Assembly (NCBI RefSeq): GCF_032854445.1
Contig: NC_088306.1
Location: forward strand, 29,795,764 to 29,859,763
Direction of reading: 5' to 3'
Origin: Liolophura sinensis
Taxonomy: Eukaryota > Mollusca > Polyplacophora > Chitonida > Chitonidae
Length of the DNA stretch: 64,000 nt
Shown: positions 44,956 through 56,234 of the stretch, one piece after another
Position numbering within the stretch: position 1 is the first letter of the stretch
How the letters are laid out: the number at the start of each line of letters is the position of its first letter
Position numbers and translations under genes: made by a program
The notes under the pieces: model-generated
Databases searched by the model: none
The model's input: the letters and a program-made list of their open reading frames with translations, nothing else
Told to the model about the DNA's origin: nothing

Positions 44956-46297
44956 GAAATAAATATACATGTACCACTGTATCATGTATCAAAATCAGAC
45001 AACAAACAAATATTAATAAAAACAAGCAACTTCATTAAGGTTACATGTATTTATTTGAATGTAGTCTAACGGTGTTTGCTCAAGATTTTCTTTCGATTAA
45101 CATCACATGTCTTCTACTCTCATAAGCCACTTGATTCACACTATTAAGCACTTCTCAACCTGGACAGCTTTAGGTGTATATACTGAAATGGATCCCACGT
45201 GGACCCAATGGCGCGAACCTTGTCTGGATCTACGCACTTGTATTTATGAAATGCTAATATATAACTAAGACTTTATGTAACCAAATGGTTTGAGCTATTC
45301 AGGCCATACTTTGATTAAACAATAGCAGTATTTTTTTCTCCCTCTACATATACATATAAAGATCCATAGGCTACTATATCCAGTATACATATATCAGATA
45401 TACATGCACATCGAGGCACATGTATACATGTATATATACTTCGGATTATAGAATAGCAGTATGCCGATAGACGCGAAACGACAATCGCCCCCTGAGAAAG
45501 CCCCTTCCAAAGTGGTTCAACAAATACAACCCCTCCCCCCTCCCCCCCAAAAAAAATTCCCCCCCAAAAAACAGCATGCAGCAGTGACATATATGCGTAC
45601 TATTCTTGGATTCGAAGTCAGTATCTCAGTAAAGCAACGCAATATTTACTGCATTCGCAACAGTCGTTTTTGACAGCTACTCAACCTGAATATATATATA
45701 CATGTACATGTAGACCTAAAGTATGTGTCTATATAGTCGTAGACGAGACAGTATTAGTCAGCACGATAAACACGCGCTTGTATAGGCAACCGTAAACACT
45801 ACCCCCCCCCCCTCCCCATTCACCCCCACCCCCACCATTAGGCCTATATATGTGTGGATTAACTGGAACTGTATTTATAGGGTTTCATTACTAACCTATT
45901 CCGAGTCGCCCATGCGTCTGATTCAACTTACGGCGTTGGAGGACTAAAAATAGTCTGTGAATACAGACTCAGGCCAAACCATTACATATATCCGTCAATA
46001 TAGCACTCATGTATACCTATATATGACAGTTTGAAGTTGACATCAGATGTATCAATTAAGAGCATGCAGATTAAAACCTGTTTGTACAGTGCATGTCGCG
46101 GCGCCTGTGTAGACACACATTGTTTTAGTTTTTATTTAATTTGTTTACTGTTAAGCGATTTATTAGCTCCTTATAATAATCTCTATCCCTAAATTGAACA
46201 AAATACTGATCAGCTATATATCTGCATGATGTAACATAAATCCCAGATCAATCAATTTGTGTTTATAGGGTTTGCGGCAAAATGGAACTGTATATAT
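44956..46297. other. Unique stretch with C-rich low-complexity tracts
   Basis: Apart from the C-tracts near 45530-45572 and 45802-45836 no gene or element was recognised. Confidence 0.45.
45802..45836 (-). other. G-quadruplex-type motif on the minus strand
   Basis: The minus strand reads G5-T-G5-TGAAT-G4-A-G10-11: four runs of at least four G with loops of 1, 5 and 1 nt. Sequence pattern only. Confidence 0.6.
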
Positions 46298-46516
46298 GTA
46301 ATGTGGTCGCTGTGAGTTCAAGTCCATCTCATGCTGGCTTCCTCTTCGGCCGTAAGTGGGAAGGTCTGCCAAGAACCTGAGGATCGTCGGTGGTTTCACC
46401 CGGGTTCTGTCTGATTTCCTTCCCACCCATTTGAACCCATAATGCTGGCCACCGTCGTATAAGTCAAATATTCTCGAGTAGGCATACGAGGTAAAGCATA
46501 ATTGAAGTAAATAACA
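46298..46516 (+). mobile_element. Family A SINE, 5' part missing
   Basis: GTGGTCGCTGTGAGTTCAAG, CTGGCTTCCTCTTCGGCCGT, CACCGTCGTATAAGTCAAAT. It has a short inserted repeat (CCATTTGAACC) and a decayed tail. Confidence 0.82.
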
Positions 46517-47087
46517 AATCATTCAGTTGCGCTTTGATTGCAACTGTGCATATGTCCAGCGTGGAAAGCCGATTCAACTGGATGAGTACACATCCTCTCG
46601 GCCCAGTTCATATGTCAGGCATTTTCGTAGCATTTTGTACACAGCTAACGTTATACAATTTTTGAAAACGTACGTGTGACGCCATAAAATGCTTCTCTGA
46701 AGAAGGAAATGAGTAGCGTTTTGTACACGAGTTTGGGTACGTGTAGCACGCGATGTTAACAGGATGTGTACATAATTCGGTACGCATTAAAAATTATGTA
46801 TAGGTATACATAAAAATAATGTATACAAGGTACACTTTAATGTTTCGGTGCAAATGTGCTACAATTAATGTATGCCTGTGATACATATCTAGTGTATGTT
46901 TTTTTTTTGTTTTTTGTTTTACATACTATCGGAAGTGGGTCACAGTCATGGTCTATTGTGGTCACACGCAAGCGCATGCTTGCTTTACGGGTCAATCACA
47001 TTTCTCGGAAAAAAGTGTCCAGGACTAACCTGCTTGCATTCTTTGGGATCTTGGTGCAAGAAGCAATGGGCGGCTAAGATAAAGGCC

Positions 47088-48550
47088 AAAATACCACAAT
47101 GGTCTGGTGTCGGAATACCACGATGGTCTGGTGTCGGAATATCACAATGGTCTGGTGTCGGAATGCCACAATGGCCTGGTGTCGGAATGCCACAATGGTC
47201 TGGTGTGGGAATGCCACAATGGTCTGGTGTGGGAATGCCACAATGGTCTGGTGTCGGAATACCACAATGGTCTGGTGTCGGAATACCACAATGGTCTGGT
47301 GTCGGAATGCCACATTGGTCTGGTGTCGGAATACCACAATGGTCTGGTGTCGGAATACCACAATGGTCTGGTGTCGGAATACCACAATGGCTTGGTGTCA
47401 GAATACCACAATGGTCTGGTGTCAGAATACCACAATGGTCTGGTGTAGGAATACCACAATGGCCTGTTGTCGGAATACCACAATGGTCTGGTGTCGGAAT
47501 ACTACAATGGTCTGGTGTCGGAATACTACAATGGTCTGGTGTCAGAATACCACAATGGTCTGGTGTCAGAACACCACAATGGTCTGGTGTCGGTATACCA
47601 CAATGGTCTGGTGTCGCTATATCACAATGGTCTGGTGTCAGAATATCACAATGGTTTGGTGTCGGTATACCACAATGGTCTGGTGTCGGAATACCACAAT
47701 GGCCTGGTGTCGGAATACCACAATGATCCGGTGTCAGAATACCACAATGGTCTGGTGTCAGAATACCACAATGGTCTGGTGTCGGAATACCACAATGGTC
47801 TGGTGTCGGAATACCACAATGGTCTGGTGTCGGAATACCACAATGGTCTGGTGTCGGAATACCACAATGGTCTGGTGTCGGAATATCACAATGGTTTGGT
47901 GTCGGTATACCACAATGGTCTGGTGTCGGAATACCACAATGGTTTGATGTCGGAATACCACAATGGTCTGGTGTCGGAATACCACAATGATCTGGTGTCG
48001 GAATACCACAATGATCTGGTGTCGGAATACCACAATGGTCTGGTGTCGGAATACCACAATGGTCTGGTGTCGGAATACCACAATGGTCCGGTGTCGGAAT
48101 ACCACAATGGTTTGGTGTCAGAATACCACAATGGTCTGGTGTCGGAATACCACAATGGTCTGGTGTCGGAATACCACAATGGTTTGATGTCGGAATACCA
48201 CAATGATTTGGTGTCAGAATACCACAATGGTCTGGTGTCAGAATATCACAATGGTTTGATGTCGGAATACCACAATGGTCTGGTACCGGAATACCACAAT
48301 GGTCTGGTGTCGGAGTGCCAAACTGGTTTGATGTCGGAATATCACAATGGTTTGATGTGAAAATACCAGAATGGTCTGGTGTCAGAATACCACAATGGTT
48401 TGATGTGAAAATACCAGAATGGTCTGGTGTTAAAATACCACAATGGTCTGGTGTCGGAATACCAGAATGGTCTGGTGTCGGAATACCACAATGGTCTGGT
48501 GTCGGAATACCACAATGGCCTGGTGTCAGGATACCACAATGGTTTGTGTC
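47088..48550. repeat. 24-bp array (about 61 copies)
   Basis: GGTCTGGTGTCGGAATACCA plus CAAT. The period of exactly eight codons keeps frames of up to 535 (-) and 297 (+) codons open with CGIPTPDH-type or SEYHNGLV-type peptides. Variants (GTTTGATGTC, GTGAAAATACCAGAATG) cluster towards the right end, so that end is older. Confidence 0.96.
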
Positions 48551-48575
48551 TTGGGTTGCCTGCATGGGGCCCCAG

Positions 48576-48784
48576 TGATTCCACAAAGGCATTTCTGACG
48601 TAAGTCAAAATATAACAATTCTGTACGATGCTTAGTTTTCGATACTATGAGTTGTAATTTGGACATATTTGTTTTAAGATAACATTGCTGAGGGGTAGAA
48701 TATTTTAAATTTTGAAACACTAAAATAAGCTATGAGATCGTATTTTAAACTTTGACTTAAGTCAGAAATGTTTTTTTGGAATCA
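48576..48784. mobile_element. 209-bp TIR element (MITE candidate)
   Basis: The left arm TGATTCCACAAAGGCATTTC then TGACGTAAGTCAAA is inverted at the right arm, TTTGACTTAAGTCAGAAATG then TTTTTTTGGAATCA. The arms are about 35-40 bp. The interior is AT-rich and non-coding. A similar single arm occurs at 18151-18178. Confidence 0.55.
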
Positions 48785-49267
48785 GCATCTGGTGTCTTGG
48801 GTTGCGTGCATGGCGCTCCTGTTAAGCAGCACTATGGATTTATCTACACTCGAAACACGCATATAAAGGCAGAGTACATATTTCAACGCACCCATGCACA
48901 TCCGGGCATGGTTGCACAAGCTGTTAGGTGTATACACACTCCAAATGAGTACGTGCGTATACAGTAGGTTTTATATACTTATTTATTATATTACACAAGG
49001 CTTAACCTAGATTGTAGATGTGGAAAACATGTATGCTTGAATATGTCTACACACTGACTCACCATTAACAGTCTCGCGTTCTCGCGTGGATCGGCGATAA
49101 ACATTCATACAAAGTTGGAATGAACGTGATTTTATTGTGCACACTAAGGATAACAAGAATGCATACTGGTGTAAAGTTTTAACAGAAAGAAATACTGGGA
49201 CAGAGTTTCTGACATCATTTCCTGTCTTTGAAACATGAAGTTGTAACTTCTTCCTTTGGCGTTCAGC

Positions 49268-49342
49268 ATGAAGGGGATAGTGCAACGACTGGTTGACCCA
49301 TATCAGTATAATGGCTCGGGCGGGGCGACTTACTTGCCTTCG
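49268..49342 (+). CDS. Candidate first coding exon with strong donor, unidentified gene
   Basis: ATG at 49268 opens 25 codons (MKGIVQRLVDPYQYNGSGGA then TYLPS) ending exactly at TCG/GTAAGTCG, a strong 5' splice site. The region is more GC-rich than its surroundings. The protein family is not recognised and no partner exon was found, because the 43-bp array begins about 120 bp downstream. Confidence 0.35.
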
Positions 49343-49462
49343 GTAAGTCGACTCAGTGAAGCATCATTAAATAAAAGAACGGTGGAAATCCGTCCTGCAA
49401 CAAGGAGGCAGGTGATCAGTCGAGAGAGCGCTTTGTTGACGATGTGTGTACAAAATTTAATA

Positions 49463-52400
49463 TTGGAGCCCACATAAAAGTTGGGCTGAGGATAAATGTT
49501 GGTGATTTGAGCCCAGATTAGAGTTGGACTGAGGCTAAATGGTGGTGATTTGAGCCCAGATTGGAGGTGGGCTGAGGATAAATGGTGGTGATTCTAGCCC
49601 AGACTGGAGTTGGGCTGAGGATAAATGTTGGTGATTTGAGCCCAGATTGGAGTTGGGCTGAGGATAAACGGTGGTGATTTGAGCCCAGACTGGAGTTGGG
49701 CTGAGGCTAAATGGTGGTGATTTGAGCCCAGACTGGAGTTGGGCTGAGGCTAAATGTTGGTGATTTGAGCCCAGATTGGAGTTGGGCTGAGGATAAATGT
49801 TGGTGATTTGAGCCCAGATTGGAGTTGGGCTGAGGCTAAATGGTGGTGATTTGAGCCCAGATTGGAGTTGGGCTAAGGCTAAATGGTGGTGATTTGAGCC
49901 CAGACTGGAGTTGGGCTGAGAATAAACGGTAGTGATTTGAGCCCAGACTGGAGTTGGGCTGAGGATAAATGTTGGTCATTCAAGCCCAGACTGGAGTTGG
50001 GCTGAGGCTAAATGGTGGTGATTTGAGCCCAGATTGGAGGTGGGCTGAGGATAAATGTTGGTGATTTGAGCCCAGATTGGAGTTGGGCTGAGGCTAAATG
50101 GTGGTGATTTGAGACCAGACTGGAGTTGGGCTGAGGCTAAATGGTGGTGATTTGAGCCCAGATTGGAGTTGGGCTGAGGCTAAATGGTGGTGATTTGAGA
50201 CCAGACTGGAGTTGGGCTGAGGCTAAATGGTGGTGATTTGAGCCCAGATTGGAGGTGGGCTGAGGATAAATGGTGGTGATTTGAGCCCAGACTGGAGTTG
50301 GGCTGAGGATAAACGGTGGTGATTTGAGCCCAGATTGGAGTTGGGGTGAGGCTAAATGGTGGTGATTCTTGCCCAGATTGGAGTTGGGCTGAGGATAAAT
50401 GTTGGTGATTTGAGCCCAGATTGGAGTTGGGCTGAGGATAAATGTTGGTGATTTGAGCCCAGATTGGAGTTGAGGTGAGGATAAATGTTGGTGATTTGAG
50501 CCCAGATTGGAGTTGGGCTGAGGATAAATGTTGGTGATTTGAGCCCAGATTGGAGTTGAGGTGAGGATAAACGGTGGTGATTTGGGCCCAGATTGGAGTT
50601 GAGCTGAGGATAAATGGTGGTGATTCGAGCCCAGATTGGAATTGGACTGAGGATAAACGATGGTGATTTGAGCCCAGACTGGAGTTGGGGTGAGGGTAAA
50701 TGTTGGTGATTTGAGCCCAGACTGGAGTTGGGCTGAGGATAAATGTTGGTGATTTGAGCCCAGATTGGAGTTGAGGTGAGGATAAATGTTGGTGATTTGA
50801 GCCCAGATTGGAGTTGAGGTGAGGATAAATGGTGGTGATTTGAGCCCAGATTGGAGTTGGGCTGAGGCTAAATGGTGGTGATTTGAGCCCAGATTGGAGG
50901 TGGGCTGAGGATAAATGGTGGTGATTCTTGCCCAGATTGGAGTTGGGCTGAGGATAAATGTTGGTGATTTGAGCCCAGATTGGAGTTGGGCTGAGGATAA
51001 ATGTTGGTGATTTGAGCCCAGATTGGAGTTGAGGTGAGGATAAATGTTGGTGATTTGAGCCCAGATTGGAGTTGGGCTGAGGAGAAATGGTGGTGATTCT
51101 AGCCCAGACTGGGGTTGGGCTGAGGATAAACGGTGGTGATTTGGGCCCAGATTGGAGTTGAGCTGAGGATAAATGGTGGTGATTCGAGCCCAGATTGGAA
51201 TTGGACTGAGGATAAACGGTGGTGATTTGAGCCCAGACTGGAGTTGGGCTGAGGATAAACGGTGGTGATTTGAGCCCAGACTGGAGTTGGGGTGAGGGTA
51301 AATGTTGGTGATTTGAGCCCAGACTGGAGTTGGGCTGAGGATAAATGTTGGTGATTTGAGCCCAGATTGGAGTTGAGGTGAGGATAAATGTTGGTGATTT
51401 GAGCCCAGATTGGAGTTGAGGTGAGGATAAATGGTGGTGATTTGAGCCCAGATTGGAGTTCGTCTGAGGATAAATGGTGGTGATTCGAGCCCAGATTGGA
51501 GTTGGGCTGAGGATAAATGGTGGTGATTTGAGCCCAGACTGGAGTGGAGCTGAGGATAAATGGTGGTGATTTGAGCCCAGACTGGAGTTTGGCTGAGGAT
51601 AAATGGTGGTGATTTGAGCCCAGACTGGAGTTTGGCTGAGGATAAATGGTGGTGATTCGAGCCCAGATTGGAGTTGAGCTGAGAATAAATGGTGGTGATT
51701 TGAGCCCAGATTGGAGTTCGGCTGAGGTTAAATGTTGGTGTTTCGAGCATAGACTGGAGTTGGGCTGAGAATAAATGTTGGTGATTGGAGCCCAGATTGG
51801 AGTTGGGCTGAGAAAAAATGGTGGTGATTTGAGCCCAGATTGGAGTTGAGCTGAGGATAAATGGTGGTGATTTGAGTCCAGATTGGAGTTAAGCTGAGGA
51901 TATACGGTGGTGATTTGGGCCCAGACGGAAGTAGGACTAAGGGTAAATGGTGGTGATTCGAGCCCAGACTGGAGTTGAGCTGAGGATAAATGGTGGTGAT
52001 CTGAGCCCGAATTGGAGGTGGGCTGAGAATAAATGGTGGTGATTTGATCACAGGCTGGAGTTGAGCTGAGGATAAATGGTGGTGATTTGAGCCCAGACTG
52101 GAGTTGAGCTGAGGACAAACGGTGGTGATTTGATTTTTTTTTTTTTTTCGATTGGTGTTTTACGCCGTGCTCAAGAATATTTCACTTATACGACGGCGGC
52201 CAGCATTGTGGTGATTTGAGCCCAGATTGGAGTTGGGCTGAGGATAAATGGTGGTGATTTGAGCCCAGATTGGAGTTGGGCTGAGGATAAACGGTAGTGA
52301 TTTGAGCCCAGACTGGAGTTGAGTTGAGGATAAACGGTGGTGATTTGAGCCCAGATTGGAGTTGTGCTGAGGATAAATGGTGGTGATTCGAGCCCAGACT

Positions 52401-54150
52401 GGAGTTGGGCTGAGGACAAACGGTAGTGATTTGAGCCCAGATTGGAGTTGGGCTGAGGATAAACGGTGGTGATTTGAGCCCAGACTGGAGTTGAGCTGAG
52501 GATAAATGGTGGTGATTTGAGCCCAGATTGGAGTTGAGCTGAAAATAAATGCTGGTGATTCCAGCCCAGACTGGAGTTGGGCTGAGGGTAAATGTTGGTG
52601 ATTTGAGCCCAGACTGGAGATGGACTGAGGACAAATGGTGGTGATTTGAGCCCAGATTGGAGTTGGGCTGAGGATAATTGGTGGTGATTTGAGCCCAGAC
52701 TGGAGTTGGGCTGAGGATAAACGGTGGGGATTTGAGCCCAGATTGGAGTTGTGCTGAGGATAAATGGTGGTGATATGAGCCCAGACTGGAGTTGGACTGA
52801 GGATAAATGGTGGGGATTTGAGCCCAGATTGGAGTTGAGCTGAGTATAAATGGTGGTGATTTGAGCCCAGACTGGAGGTGGGCTGAGGACAAACGGTGGT
52901 GATTTGGGCCCAGACTGGAGTTGGACTGAGGATAAATGGTGGTGATTTGAGCCCAGATTGGAGTTGGGCTAAGGATAAACGGTGGTGATTTGAGCGCAGA
53001 CTGGAGTTGAGCTGAGGATAAATGGTGGTGATTTGAGCCCAGATTGGAGTTGTGCTGAGTATAAATGGTGGTGATATGAGCCCAGACTGGAGTTGGGCTG
53101 AGGATAAACGGTAGTGATTTGAGCCCAGATTGGAGTTGGGCTGAGGATAAACGGTAGTGATTTGAGCCAGACTGGAGTTGAGCTGAGGATAAATGGTGGC
53201 GATTCCAGCCCAGATTGGAGTTGAGCTGAAAATGAATGGTGGTGATTTGAGCCCAGACTGGAGTTGGGCTAAAAAAAAATGGTGGTGATTTGAGCCCAGA
53301 CTGGAGTTGGGCTGAGGCTAAATGGTGGTGATTTGAGCCCAGACTGGAGTTGGGCTGAGGCTAAAATGTTGGTGATTTGAGCCCAGATTGGAGTTGTGCT
53401 GAGGATAAATGGTGTGATTCGAGCCAAGACTGGAGTTGGGCTGAGGACAAACGGTAGTGATTTGAGCCCAGATTGGAGTTGGGCTGAGGATAAACGGTAG
53501 TGATTTGAGCCCAGACTGGAGTTGAGCTGAGGATAAATGGTGGTGATTTGAGCCCAGATTGGAGTTGAGCTGAAAATAAATGGTGGTGATTTGAGCCCAG
53601 ACTGGAGTTGGGCTGAGGACAAACAGTGGTGATTTGAGCCCAGATTGGAGTTGGGCTGAGGATAAATGGTGGTGATTTGAGCCCAGATTGGAGTTCGGCT
53701 GAGGATAAACGGTGGTGATTTGGGCCCAGATTGGAGTTGGGCTGAGGATAAATGGTGGTGATATGAGCCCTGACTGGAGTTGGACTGAGGATAAACGGTG
53801 GTGATTTGAGTCCAGATTGGAGTTGGGCTGAGGATAAATGGTGGTGATTTGAGCCCAGACTGGAGTTGGACTGAGGACAAATGGTGGTGATTTGGGCCCA
53901 GACTGGAGTTGGGCTGAGGATAAATGGTGGCGATTTGAGCCCAGACTGGAGTTGGGCTGAGGGTAACTGGTGGTGATTTGAGCCCAGACTGGAGTTGGGC
54001 TGAGGATAAATGGTGGCGATTTGAGCCCAGACTGGAGTTGGGCTGAGGGTAACTGGTGGTGATTTGAGCCCAGATTGGAGTTGGGCTGAGAAAAAATGGT
54101 GGTGATTCCAGCCCAGACAATAGTCGGGCTGAGGATAAATGGTGGTGATT
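49463..54150. repeat. 43-bp array (about 107 copies)
   Basis: GTGGTGATTTGAGCCCAGAT then TGGAGTTGGGCTGAGGATAA and ATG. AGCCCA/TGGGCT flank a 9-nt loop in most copies. 43 is not a multiple of three, so the minus-strand frame cycles through three phases. It still stays open for up to 563 codons with a 43-residue peptide period. Not a gene. Confidence 0.96.
52134..52207 (-). mobile_element. Short 5'-truncated family A SINE inside the 43-bp array
   Basis: A T-run then GATTGGTGTTTTACGCCGTG and ACGACGGCGGCCAGCATT, bounded by 12-bp duplicates GTGGTGATTTGA (52122-52133 and 52208-52219). The 43-bp phase resumes without loss after it. Confidence 0.88.
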
Positions 54151-54214
54151 TGAGTGTAGATCAAGATTAAGGATTAATGTTAAACGATTTTTTCCCACGG
54201 ACAGATAGAGAAGA

Positions 54215-55030
54215 TAGGGAAAATATGACACTATGCAGGGGGGAATTTTGCATGCTAAATAGGGCAGAAATGGAGAGTTTTGCTCCCTTGCATGTAGTGC
54301 GGGAATTTGTACATGACAGATAGGGCAGAAATGGAGAGTATAGCCCCTTTGCGTGTAGTACGGGAATTTGTACATGGCAAATAGGGCAGAAATGGAGAGT
54401 GTTGCCCCTTTGCGTGTAGTGCGGGAATTTGTACATGCCAAATAGGGCAGAAAAGGGAGTATTGCCCCTATGCGTGTACTCCGGGAATTTGTACATGACA
54501 GATAGGGCAGAAATGGAGAGTGTTGCCCCTTTGCGTGTAGTGCGGGAATTTGTACATGCCAAATAGGGCAGAAAAGGGGAGTATTGCCCCTTTGCGTGTA
54601 CTGCGGGAATTTGTGCATTGCAGAAAGGGCAGAAAAGGGGAGTATTGCCCCTTCAGCGTAACACGGGGATTTGTACACTGCAAATAGGGCAGAAATGGAG
54701 ATTATTCCCCCTTCAGCGTAACACGGGGATTTGTACACTGCAAATAGGACAGAAATGGAGATTATTCTCCCTTCGGTGTAATACGGGGATTTATACACAC
54801 CAGATATGGAGAGTGATGTCCCTTTATAGAGTGGGAATTTGTACATGACAGACAGGGTAGAAATGGAGAGTGTTGTCCCTCTATAGTGCCGGAATTTGTA
54901 AATGACAGAAAAGGCAGAAACGGGGAGTGTTTTCCCTTTATAATGCTGGAATTTGTACATGACAGACAGGGTAGAAATGGGGAGTGTTTTCCCTTCATAC
55001 TGACGGAATTTGTAGATGACAGACAGGCCA
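54215..55030. repeat. 61-bp array (about 14 copies)
   Basis: GGAATTTGTACATGACAGAT, AGGGCAGAAATGGAGAGTGT, TGCCCCTTTGCGTGTAGTGC. Period 61 from 54309/54370/54431, with shorter, more diverged units on the right. It starts about 65 bp after the 43-bp array ends. Confidence 0.93.
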
Positions 55031-55241
55031 AAAGGTCATTACAGGATGCAGGAAAAGCTTTTATAAAACGAAGAAAAATGTTTCTAAGAAAAATAAAGAA
55101 AGTATATGCCAAAAATAGAAAGAAAAAATGAGAAAACTTATTTCATTTTTGACGCATACTTTATGTTTCTTAATAATCCCTCTATTTTATGCATATTTTC
55201 CGTCAATGAATATTCGGAAATGACGTCATCGATGACCTTAC

Positions 55242-55346
55242 TGGGAACGCGGACACAGCGCAGTACCGCCTCTCCCTGCACAGCATGGTACTTAATTTCC
55301 GAATTGACAGCGTGGTTGCTTTAAGAACAGTGTAGTTTAAAGCCAT
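55242..55346 (-). CDS. Candidate first coding exon, mitochondrial-presequence-like
   Basis: ATG at 55346 opens MALNYTVLKATTLSIRKLST followed by MLCRERRYCAVSAFP, 35 codons up to a GTAAGG donor. The composition is basic and rich in Ser/Thr/Leu, with a single acidic residue, as in mitochondrial import presequences. No downstream exon could be identified: the 61-bp and 43-bp arrays follow in that direction. Product unknown. Confidence 0.3.
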
Positions 55347-56234
55347 TTTTACACCCAAAGGAGAAAGCCGTGAAGATTTTCTGTACTTTTCTGATTTAGG
55401 CAACAACCTAACCTCAGTATAAGACAATAAACAAAGCGTTTCGTGCATCCTTTAACAGAAATTGACACGGTATGGCTGAAAATTGAAATACCGACAATGT
55501 GGCATCTAAACCCAGTTATTTTAACAAATGTATAGGTGAGACTCGGTATAGACGATGCATATGTATACTCATCGGTGTAAAAACGATACAAACATCGAAA
55601 GCACATGCGATGCATTAAGGCTTTGATTCCGCTTGATTGCAAGGTGATGCCGTATAGGTGCCCCACCCTTTTACAAATCCAATAAAGTGTCTGTACACGA
55701 TCAATATACTCGGAGTTTTTACGGAAGCATGTGTTCTGCATTTTATACCGGCAGTCAGTTCTTTTACGACACTTACGTAAATACATCCTTTGGAGGTTGA
55801 GAATCTTGTTGGAAAGCACGCATGCCCATCAGTGCAAGTGAATGGAAAAGAAAGTGTAGGCCTGCCATGGGCCAAAGTCTAATTGGGGTACATATGAATG
55901 AGGCGACCACATTATTCTGTGCTTGTAGAGATAGAGGGAAAAGCCATGAAGACGTTTGTAAATGAAAATAATATATGAAAGGGAAAAAAAAGGAAATTGT
56001 GCAGTATTGTCCTTATTTCCCAATATAACTTGTAAACTAAACCCAGTCTGTATGCATGTTCATCCTATTTGAAGGGTAAGAGTTTCAAGAAATTTATTTT
56101 CTCCTTTTCACATGCACCCATGTCATATTATTTATTTCATCCCCCTCTGAACAGAAAAGGTCGAATGTTAGACAACATCAAAATCAGAATATGTAAAACA
56201 CATCCGGAAATCACGGTACACATCACCATTCCAA
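55347..56234. other. Unique stretch between the 61-bp and 69-bp arrays
   Basis: A 156-codon Cys/Arg-rich minus-strand frame (55819-55349) is the longest non-repetitive open frame outside the two genes. No motif or relative was recognised. Confidence 0.3.

Noticed and set aside
46985-48592. 535-codon minus-strand frame with an eight-residue period, plus several plus-strand frames
   Set aside because: Product of the 24-bp array; open in multiple frames on both strands at once.
50137-54960. Frames of 537, 339, 236 and 563 codons on the minus strand
   Set aside because: The 43-bp array cycles through three phases without a stop; the same peptide blocks appear in every frame. The 563-codon frame also runs into the 61-bp array.
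55349-55819. 156-codon non-repetitive minus-strand frame
   Set aside because: Length is possible by chance in this much AT-moderate sequence; no motif, splice site context or recognisable similarity.
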